A stretch of 6,173 nucleotides of DNA from JBHELT01 sp046262935. GTDB taxonomy: Bacteria; Actinomycetota; CADDZG01; JAHWKV01. Position numbers and translations under genes: made by a program. The notes under the pieces were generated by a model that had not been told where the DNA came from, did not search any database, and was given only the letters and a program-made list of their open reading frames with translations. The stretch lies in contig JBHELT010000072.1 in NCBI GenBank assembly GCA_046262935.1, positions 1 through 6,173 on the forward strand, read 5' to 3'. Positions 1-4,376 of the stretch are shown here, in pieces. Within the stretch, counting starts at the first letter, position 1; each line of letters starts with the position of its first letter.

Positions 1-186
1 CCGCCTCATCTCCAATGCGTTTGGAGCACCCAGCCGGACGCGAAGAATCGCATTCGGACCTTGGACCTTCCTTGATCGCTTCGGGCCATCGAGTTTCGTC
101 ACATACGATCGCGCCTCCTCGATGAGGTGACCGCTTGCGAAACCCCGGGGCCCACGCTTCCATGGAACGTCCGAAGTGACCCACAC
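1..186 (-). CDS. Possible partial minus-strand gene, unrecognised (5' part)
   Basis: A minus-strand frame is open for 62 codons from a GTG at 186 to the left edge, just downstream of an in-frame TAA. I do not recognise the product. The visible peptide is hydrophilic and basic, begins VWVTSDVPWKRGPRG, contains HLIEEARSYVTKLDGPKR, and shows no signal peptide or membrane segment. An alternative start is GTG at 102, preceded by AGGAGG (minus-strand bases 119-114) at 11 nt spacing. If real, the gene is divergent from the restriction-modification operon and not part of it. Caution is needed because another minus frame and one plus frame are also open across this short stretch, so being open is weak evidence. 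The exact start and the function are unknown. Confidence 0.3.
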   Translation of the reverse strand, partial: MWVTSDVPWKRGPRGFASGHLIEEARSYVTKLDGPKRSRKVQGPNAILRVRLGAPNALEMRR

Positions 187-196
187 CTTTTAGGTG
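184..196. repeat. Short inverted repeat CACCT/AGGTG
   Basis: CACCT at 184-188 and AGGTG at 192-196 form a 5-bp stem around TTT. The same arms recur at 392-405 around ATAA, each followed by AG. The first copy overlaps the putative minus-strand start at 186, so it could be a binding site near that gene. It is too weak alone for a terminator. Confidence 0.35.
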
Positions 197-376
197 AGGG
201 CCTGGTACTCCCGGCGTTGGGGGTGAGGTCACGAGCACAGCCGAACTGCTCGGCAAGTGCTCTGAGCCTGCACCTTCGCTGCTCGGGCGCTTCTCAGTTG
301 AAATCTGAATTGTGTTTCCCATCCTTGGCTCCTCCTAGGTTCGATCGGCGCCGGACTGGTTCCGGCCCTTTGGCTA

Positions 377-405
377 GGAACCGTTTGGTTCCACCTATAA
401 AGGTG
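377..405. repeat. Two back-to-back small hairpins
   Basis: GGAACC (377-382) and GGTTCC (387-392) form a 6-bp stem around GTTT. Sharing base 392, CACCT (392-396) and AGGTG (401-405) form a second stem around ATAA. Another GGTTCC lies upstream at 358-363 and could pair with 377-382 instead. The function is unknown. Stem-loops this close together suggest a structured transcript or a protein-binding region. No T-tract follows, so a terminator is unlikely. Confidence 0.4.
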
Positions 406-466
406 AGTTGGGGGCCCGTTTGTAACGTTTTGGACCGCAACTTTCGGCGCGACGCAGGCGCGACGC

Positions 467-508
467 GGAACGATTCAGCCATTTTTTGGAATCGTTCCGA
501 ATCGTTCC
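467..508. repeat. Inverted repeat GGAACGATTC with duplicated right arm
   Basis: GGAACGATTC at 467-476 is exactly complementary to GAATCGTTCC at 489-498, giving a 10-bp stem with a 12-nt loop that contains six Ts. The right arm is repeated immediately at 499-508, so the left arm could pair with either copy. The alternative pairings could act as a switch in RNA, or the array could be three binding sites for a protein. It lies inside the GCGCGACGC cluster. Confidence 0.6.
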
Positions 509-509
509 T

Positions 510-548
510 AGGCACAATCGCGTCGCGCTCGCGTCGCGCTTTGTGCCT
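510..548. repeat. AGGCACAA/TTGTGCCT stem enclosing two 11-bp tandem repeats
   Basis: AGGCACAA (510-517) and TTGTGCCT (541-548) are perfect 8-bp inverted arms. Between them lie two exact copies of TCGCGTCGCGC (518-528 and 529-539) plus one T. The interior repeats are inverse copies of the core found outside the stem at 446-466 and 555-564, so the interior could pair with either flank. The organisation resembles a transposon-end or replication-type structure, but no known family is identified. Confidence 0.55.
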
Positions 549-663
549 GAGGAAGGCGCGACGCGGTCAAGACCTAGTGGGAAGACGGCAGTGCGGTCGG
601 GGTCCAGGGATCCGAGGCTTCCCGGCAAGTATTGGAACCGTGTTCTGGCCACCTGGCTCTGAA

Positions 664-689
664 TGTCATACCCTCACTTCATAATGACA
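664..689 (+). promoter_or_regulatory. Candidate promoter/operator of the methyltransferase operon
   Basis: TGTCAT (664-669) and ATGACA (684-689) form an inverted repeat with 14 bp between the arms. CATAAT at 680-685 matches five of six bases of the -10 consensus and overlaps the right arm. No good -35 is seen 16-18 bp upstream, as expected if an activator or repressor works here. A transcript from this site would start near 692 and have a leader of about 20 nt. Control of modification before restriction is common in R-M operons, but no separate controller gene is visible here. Confidence 0.35.
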
Positions 690-701
690 AGGATGTAATT
701 T

Positions 702-709
702 AGGAGGAG
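702..709 (+). promoter_or_regulatory. Ribosome-binding site fixing the GTG start of the methyltransferase
   Basis: AGGAGGAG lies directly upstream of GTG at 713, with 5 nt between AGGAGG and the start. It decides for this GTG, which also places the conserved methyltransferase motif I close to the N-terminus as is usual. Confidence 0.85.
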
Positions 710-712
710 TAA

Positions 713-1837
713 GTGGCTGGGCTAAGTGGTATCCGTGTAGCGGAATTCTTTGCCGGTATCGGCCTCGTAAGGCTCGCGCTCGAAGAACAAGGCTTTCGAG
801 TTGTGTTTGCCAACGATATCGATCCCGCCAAGAAGGCTTTGTACGCGGAAAATATGGGTGACAGCGGCTTTTGCCTTGGCGACGTTCGCCAGCTTCGGGG
901 TGCCGAAATTCCAGATGTTGACCTTGCGACGGCATCCTTCCCATGCACCGACCTATCCGTGGCTGGCAACCGCGCCGGTCTTGCGGGAAAAGAGTCGGGC
1001 ATGTTCTGGGAGTTCGCTCGAATCCTGGCGGAAATGCGCGATAGGAAACCGGCTCTTGTGCTTCTTGAGAACGTGCTCGGCTTTGCGACCTCACACGCTG
1101 GCAATGACTTGAGAACAGCCATCTCCGCACTCAACGGGCTTGGCTACACCTGCGATCTATTCGAAGTCGATGCCCGTCACTTCGTTCCCCAGAGTCGGCC
1201 CCGAATGTTCATCGTCGGGTCCCTGATCCCGCTAGAGAGCTCTCAGGACTGGCAACCTTCGCCGGCACGACCTCGTTGGGTTTCAAATTTTGTTAGTCAA
1301 AATCAAGATTTGAAGCTACAGGCCTACCCGCTCCCTGTCGCTGCAGGATCAGTCAACACCTTATCTGCGATCGTTGAGCGCCTTCCCCACAATCACCGGC
1401 GATGGTGGACAAGCGAAAAAACCGAATCCTTTCGGCACTCTCTCAGCAAAATTCAATCCCGGCGCCTTGAGTTCCTTGAGAGCGGACGTCGATTGGTTTG
1501 GGCGACCGCATATCGTCGAACGAGGGAAGGAAAGGCAACTTGGGAGATCAGGGCCGATGGTATTGCCGGATGTTTGAGAACGGCTCGGGGTGGGTCGAGC
1601 AAGCAGGCGCTAGTCGAAGCAGGTCATGGCAACGTTCGGATTCGATGGATGACTCCGACTGAGTACGCTCGACTTCAAGGGGTGCCGCATATGACTTTCG
1701 CTTCGGTCTCTGAGAACGCGGCCTTATCCGCGCTAGGCGACGCGGTTTGCGTTCCGGTCGTTGCGTGGATCGCTAGGGAATACATCCAGCCAGTTCTCGC
1801 ACGCGCTTGGGATAAGACGGAGGCATACGTAGGATAG
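713..1837 (+). CDS. DNA (cytosine-5-)-methyltransferase of an R-M system
   Basis: Transfers a methyl group from S-adenosylmethionine to carbon 5 of cytosine in a specific DNA site, protecting host DNA from the partner nuclease. The 374-residue protein has the family motifs in order: motif I FFAGIGLVRLALE (residues 12-24, cofactor binding); an acidic ND-ID (34-37); motif IV FPCTDLS (76-82) with catalytic Cys78; motif VI ENV (119-121); motif VIII QSRPR (160-164); a target-recognition region at about 172-310; motif IX near residues 311-325 (RWMTPTEYARLQG); and motif X GDAVCVPVVAWI (342-353). All key catalytic residues are present and the length is normal. The GTG start is supported by AGGAGGAG just upstream. 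It is first in the operon, 5 bp before the GIY-YIG nuclease gene and followed by vsr, which fits a 5-methylcytosine product. The target site cannot be read from sequence. An AT-rich patch at 1281-1315 lies in the variable target-recognition part. Confidence 0.95.
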   Translation: MAGLSGIRVAEFFAGIGLVRLALEEQGFRVVFANDIDPAKKALYAENMGDSGFCLGDVRQLRGAEIPDVDLATASFPCTDLSVAGNRAGLAGKESGMFWEFARILAEMRDRKPALVLLENVLGFATSHAGNDLRTAISALNGLGYTCDLFEVDARHFVPQSRPRMFIVGSLIPLESSQDWQPSPARPRWVSNFVSQNQDLKLQAYPLPVAAGSVNTLSAIVERLPHNHRRWWTSEKTESFRHSLSKIQSRRLEFLESGRRLVWATAYRRTREGKATWEIRADGIAGCLRTARGGSSKQALVEAGHGNVRIRWMTPTEYARLQGVPHMTFASVSENAALSALGDAVCVPVVAWIAREYIQPVLARAWDKTEAYVG

Positions 1838-1842
1838 GCCCC

Positions 1843-2553
1843 ATGGCCAAGCTGCAACCCAAGAGTCCTGAGGCACCGCCCGATGTCGCAGCAATACGTC
1901 GCGAACTTCGCGCCTTTTACAATCTTGCCGACCAGGATGGACGCATTCCATGCAATACCCAGTGGGGAATTTATGCCTTCTACGATTTCGACGGCGAGCC
2001 TATTTATGTCGGTCAAACCTGCGAGAAGCTGAGGAGTCGAATCGGAAGGCATCTGACCAATCAGCGGACTGACGCTGTTGCGATGTTCGTACTAGATCCA
2101 TTTGAAGTCGAAAGTGTTGAGGTCTGGGCTTTCTTCGAGCTTGAGGGGACTAAGTGTTCCGATAAGGAAGCTCAACAACTGGTGGATGCTGCAGAGCGGA
2201 CTGTGTTTGAGAAGGCTCTTAGACAATCGCGATTTCACGCGGTCCTCAATGAGAAGATGCCTCCGAAATCCAAGCCCATTCAGCTCCCCGAATCTTGGAA
2301 AGCGAGCATCATTCCCGAGGAACTTCGAGAATCGCGATCGCATCCCGACATAAGAATCGCCCGCCGCGCGCACACAATCTCGAACCTCGCACGGGTCATC
2401 AGCGAGCGCGGGGAGGTGAACCCAGGCCTCCGCCACACACTTATCATTCAGGCGCGAAGACTTGAGTGGCTGGCCGAGAGTCGAGTCAATGAACTCGGTG
2501 CGCCGTATCCCGCGAAGGGGCCCGGGGAGGAGACCGGCGAAGATAGTCTCTAG
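1843..2553 (+). CDS. GIY-YIG restriction endonuclease, Eco29kI-like
   Basis: Probably the restriction enzyme partner of the upstream methyltransferase, cutting unmethylated DNA. The 236-residue protein has a GIY-YIG nuclease core: GIYAFY (residues 42-47), IYVGQT (54-59), an R-x3-H pair at Arg66/His70, a candidate metal-binding Glu118 (or Glu123), and Asn136. These match the catalytic set Tyr, Tyr, Arg, His, Glu, Asn described for Eco29kI-type enzymes. The length and the short N-terminal extension before GIY also fit that family, and the prototype Eco29kI is paired with a C5 methyltransferase and recognises CCGCGG. Whether this enzyme shares that site is inference. A basic, Arg-rich C-terminal half (about 150-236) may bind DNA. 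The ATG follows the methyltransferase stop by 5 bp, and its weak ribosome-binding site lies within the previous gene, suggesting translational coupling. A GIY-YIG homing or repair nuclease is less likely given the context. Confidence 0.83.
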   Translation: MAKLQPKSPEAPPDVAAIRRELRAFYNLADQDGRIPCNTQWGIYAFYDFDGEPIYVGQTCEKLRSRIGRHLTNQRTDAVAMFVLDPFEVESVEVWAFFELEGTKCSDKEAQQLVDAAERTVFEKALRQSRFHAVLNEKMPPKSKPIQLPESWKASIIPEELRESRSHPDIRIARRAHTISNLARVISERGEVNPGLRHTLIIQARRLEWLAESRVNELGAPYPAKGPGEETGEDSL

Positions 2554-2555
2554 GT

Positions 2556-2978
2556 ATGCCGGACACCTATTCCTCCGAGACTCGAAGCCGCGTTATGCGG
2601 CAAATAAAGAGCAGCGACACCTCGACGGAATTGATCTTGCGCAAAGCCCTCTATGCCTCTGGCCTTCGAGGCTGGCGCTGCCACCGAACCGACCTACCCG
2701 GTAAGCCAGACTTGGTCTTCAACCGGGTGAAGGTAGCAGTCTTCGTCGACGGAGCCTTCTGGCATGGGCACCCCAAGAAGTTCCGGCCGGGACAATCCGG
2801 TGAATATTGGGATAAGAAGATTGCCCGGAACATCGAGCGGGACAAGCTGGCGACAGCAGCTTTACGCGAGTCCGGGTGGATCGTAATCCGGATTTGGGAC
2901 TTCGACATCGCTAAAGAGCCCCATGCTGCAGTGCAACTAGTAGTCCAGACGGTAGAGCAGGCCAGGACTGCGAAATGA
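2556..2978 (+). CDS. vsr: Very short patch repair endonuclease Vsr
   Basis: Nicks DNA next to T:G mismatches that arise when 5-methylcytosine deaminates, starting repair back to C:G. The 140-residue protein is full length for the family. Visible features are RSRVMRQIKSSDTSTE (residues 10-25, with Glu25), LPGKPDLVF (47-55, with catalytic Asp52), VFVDGAFWHGHP (62-73, with His70 matching the catalytic His69 of E. coli Vsr), and NIERD (92-96). The cysteine zinc ligands of the E. coli enzyme are not conserved: Ala67 stands at its Cys66, and no CxC-type partner is seen near residues 74 or 116. Asp65 stands where E. coli has His64. The gene starts 2 bp after the GIY-YIG stop, so translation is probably coupled. 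It directly accompanies a C5 methyltransferase, as Vsr genes usually do. No strong ribosome-binding site is close to the ATG. Confidence 0.93.
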   Translation: MPDTYSSETRSRVMRQIKSSDTSTELILRKALYASGLRGWRCHRTDLPGKPDLVFNRVKVAVFVDGAFWHGHPKKFRPGQSGEYWDKKIARNIERDKLATAALRESGWIVIRIWDFDIAKEPHAAVQLVVQTVEQARTAK

Positions 2979-3019
2979 CGACTCCCATCTCCGGCGCTCT
3001 TAGTATTGATTGAGTGAAG

Positions 3020-3050
3020 CAAGACTTAACAAGAAACTTAGCGTCTTGTT
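3020..3050. repeat. Overlapping inverted repeats after vsr
   Basis: AACAAGA (3028-3034) pairs with TCTTGTT (3044-3050), a 7-bp stem with a 9-nt loop. CAAGAC (3020-3025) can instead pair with GTCTTG (3043-3048). The stems are AT-rich and are not followed by a clean T-run, so this is a poor terminator. TCTTG recurs at 3050-3054 and 3064-3068, suggesting repeated half-sites for a regulator rather than a transcription stop. Confidence 0.4.
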
Positions 3051-3051
3051 C

Positions 3052-3080
3052 TTGACATTAATGTCTTGACCCCTCAAAGT
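3052..3080 (+). promoter_or_regulatory. Candidate promoter of the DGQHR-ATPase unit
   Basis: TTGACA at 3052-3057 is a perfect -35 hexamer. CAAAGT at 3075-3080, 17 bp downstream, is a weak -10 (three of six bases). A second -35-like TTGACC lies at 3066-3071, with TACATT (3091-3096) as a possible -10 at 19 bp spacing. The first pairing would start transcription near 3087, giving a leader of about 20 nt. The perfect -35 with a weak -10 and the overlapping palindrome suggest regulated expression separate from the R-M operon. Confidence 0.45.
3054..3065. promoter_or_regulatory. Perfect 12-bp palindrome overlapping the -35 box
   Basis: GACATTAATGTC is a perfect palindrome and includes the last four bases of the -35 TTGACA. 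CTTGAC recurs at 3051-3056 and 3065-3070, 14 bp apart. The position is that of a classic repressor operator. The DGQHR protein encoded just downstream is a candidate ligand, since DndB proteins with this motif are known to regulate their own loci, but binding here is inference. Confidence 0.45.
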
Positions 3081-3107
3081 AGAGTTAATCTACATTTGGG
3101 GGGTCAA
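3066..3107 (+). promoter_or_regulatory. Long hairpin covering the RBS and start of the DGQHR gene
   Basis: Arms 3066-3083 and 3089-3107 pair almost perfectly around the loop GTTAA (3084-3088). The outer 8 bp are TTGACCCC with GGGGTCAA and the inner 5 bp are GTAGA with TCTAC. Between them there is one T-G wobble (3074 with 3099) and one bulged A (3094), giving 18 pairs in total. The 3' arm contains the G-run at 3098-3103 that must serve as ribosome-binding site, and its last base is the A of the ATG. In RNA read through from the R-M operon it would hide the translation start. As DNA it could be an extended operator. Confidence 0.65.
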
Positions 3108-4351
3108 TGAGCATCGAATCCGAAGAACTCTTAGAAGCACAAGGCGTCACTGGTTACGACAGCCACGATCGTTTTTTCGCATCCAGGTATATGCAGGGTG
3201 GCCGGGCCATCTATTCGTTGGACCTGTCTCTCGCCTCCATTGCAGCTCTCCTCCCGAAACCGGACCCGAATCGACCGACTCCGGGGAACCGGCAGGTCAA
3301 GGTATCCCACGCACAGGCCTTCGCCGCCTACCTTCGCGAGAAGGAAGACTGGGTCGCACCAGCTCTCATTCTGCGCGCACCGGACATTTTCAGTTTCGAA
3401 GAACGACTGGAGGTTTCGGGCACAAGACTTGGGGTCGTCTCGCTTCCAAAACTCGCTAGGAGCGACTTGCGGATCCTCGATGGTCAGCACCGAATCCTCG
3501 GCATTTACATCGCGGTAGAAAACATTGCCCGGGAGCTTGAGGAACAGCGCAATTTGCGATCCGGCGCCAAGAGGAATGGAGATGTTGCTGCATTGAAGAC
3601 CTACGAGGCTGAGATCGCTAGGTTGGAGCATCAGCGGGAACGACTCGGCACCGAGCGGATCTCGGTGCAGATTGTGCTGGAGGATGATCAGCAAGGGTAC
3701 GAGCAGATGTTTGTAGACATCGCCGATAACGCTTTAGGCATCAGCTCCGCCATTCGAGCCCGCTTCGATAGCCGCAAGATCGGGAACAGATGCTTGGAAG
3801 AGGTACTTCGGCATGCGCTCCTGAAGGACAAGGTTGACATGCATCAGGACCGGGTAGGGGGCGCGAGCTCTTACTTGGTCGGAGCACGACACGTGACTGA
3901 CATCATTCGCACAGTCACTGTTGGGATCGGCGGCCGCATCGGTCGCCGGCAGGAAGACGAGCTGCATGAGAGTGCCCTAGTCGAAGATGCAAACAGCTTC
4001 TTGGACGTCCTCGTCTCCGGCTTCTCTGATTTGGAGAAGATTGCTGAAGATTCCTTGAGTGCGGAAGAACTTCGTCGATCAAGTCTGCTGGGCTCAACCA
4101 CGATGCTTCGCGTACTGGCTGGGGTTTATCACGAACTGCGCAAGGACTTTGGAGACGAAGAAATTGCCGACTACTTTTCCCTCCTCGAGCCCCACATGGG
4201 TGCTCCCATCCTCCTTGGAAGCCCATGGCTCAAAACGGGTGTTTTCTCAGAGGGAGCTATGGCACCGAAGGCGAGGGGAGGCGACATGAAGACACTAACC
4301 ACGAAGATCGTCGAATGGCATCGAGACCCGCCCGCATGGTTAAGCCAATAA
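3107..4351 (+). CDS. DGQHR-domain protein, DndB-like
   Basis: A 414-residue soluble protein of the DGQHR/DndB group, related to the ParB-like fold. Key features are ILDGQHRILG (residues 123-132) with the DGQHR signature at 125-129, a preceding beta-rich part with LSLASIAALLP (40-50), a charged helical, probably coiled-coil insert (about 137-184), and MFVDIADNALGIS (201-213), which matches the region that usually follows DGQHR in this family. DndB is associated with DNA phosphorothioation loci and acts there as a regulator. Other DGQHR proteins occur in modification and defence loci with no fixed role. No dndCDE genes are visible, so a sulfur-modification role is not supported here. The ATG has a G-run (3098-3103) as its only ribosome-binding site and sits in a hairpin. 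The ATPase gene follows after 25 bp, suggesting joint action. The exact function is unknown. Confidence 0.8.
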   Translation: MSIESEELLEAQGVTGYDSHDRFFASRYMQGGRAIYSLDLSLASIAALLPKPDPNRPTPGNRQVKVSHAQAFAAYLREKEDWVAPALILRAPDIFSFEERLEVSGTRLGVVSLPKLARSDLRILDGQHRILGIYIAVENIARELEEQRNLRSGAKRNGDVAALKTYEAEIARLEHQRERLGTERISVQIVLEDDQQGYEQMFVDIADNALGISSAIRARFDSRKIGNRCLEEVLRHALLKDKVDMHQDRVGGASSYLVGARHVTDIIRTVTVGIGGRIGRRQEDELHESALVEDANSFLDVLVSGFSDLEKIAEDSLSAEELRRSSLLGSTTMLRVLAGVYHELRKDFGDEEIADYFSLLEPHMGAPILLGSPWLKTGVFSEGAMAPKARGGDMKTLTTKIVEWHRDPPAWLSQ

Positions 4352-4363
4352 ACCGCAAAACTC

Positions 4364-4370
4364 AGAGGAG
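4364..4370 (+). promoter_or_regulatory. Ribosome-binding site fixing the GTG start of the ATPase gene
   Basis: AGAGGAG lies 6 nt before GTG at 4377. It selects this GTG as the start, which places the GHKL N-box about 30 residues in, as is typical for the fold. The gap after the preceding stop is short, so the two genes are probably co-transcribed. Confidence 0.8.
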
Positions 4371-4376
4371 AAGAAC

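Larger units (their letters stand above)
446..564. repeat. Cluster of GCGCGACGC repeats in both orientations
   Basis: The 10-mer GGCGCGACGC occurs at 446-455, 457-466 and 555-564, the first two at an 11-bp period. Its inverse core GCGTCGCGC occurs at 520-528 and 531-539, also at an 11-bp period. That makes three direct and two inverted copies of one 9-bp core within 119 bp. Nested between them are two further inverted repeats. The 11-bp period places copies on the same face of the helix, as expected for cooperative protein binding, and the inverted copies also allow a large folded structure. I see no recognised element type here: the spacing is unlike CRISPR and there is no integron attC core. 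Confidence 0.65.
187..712. other. Gene-poor, repeat-rich region upstream of the R-M operon
   Basis: No frame in these 526 bases looks like a real gene. The longest open frames run through the palindromes, are rich in Arg, Ser and Pro, and lack a convincing ribosome-binding site. The stretch holds many short inverted repeats: CACCT/AGGTG pairs, GGAACC/GGTTCC, the palindrome CGGCGCCG at 346-353, and the repeat cluster at 446-564. The 8-mer GGAACCGT occurs at 377-384 and again at 634-641. The last 50 bases carry the candidate promoter and ribosome-binding site of the methyltransferase gene. It may be the boundary of the island. Confidence 0.6.

Noticed and set aside
2..130. Plus-strand open frame containing GPWTFLDRFGP, faintly like the N-terminus of pirin proteins
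   Set aside because: The similarity covers only a few residues, the frame stops at 128-130, and the pirin domain does not follow. A pseudogene fragment cannot be excluded but is not supported.
331..352. GGTTCGATC at 338-346, resembling a tRNA T-loop
   Set aside because: Flanking bases do not form a T-stem and no acceptor, D or anticodon arms are found nearby. No tRNA attachment site is supported.
446..564. CRISPR array or integron attC site in the repeat cluster
   Set aside because: The repeats are only 9-11 bp, there are no regular unique spacers, and no attC core sequences are present.
127..684. A 185-codon plus-strand open frame upstream of the methyltransferase
   Set aside because: It runs through the repeat clusters, has biased composition (Arg, Ser, Pro), no ribosome-binding site and no recognisable motif. 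It is most likely a by-product of GC-rich palindromes.
666..1134. Two long minus-strand open frames opposite the methyltransferase start
   Set aside because: They are antisense to conserved methyltransferase motifs, show no domain features, and overlap each other.
3028..3050. Rho-independent terminator after vsr
   Set aside because: The stem is short and AT-rich and the following bases are not a T-run. Read-through from vsr remains possible.
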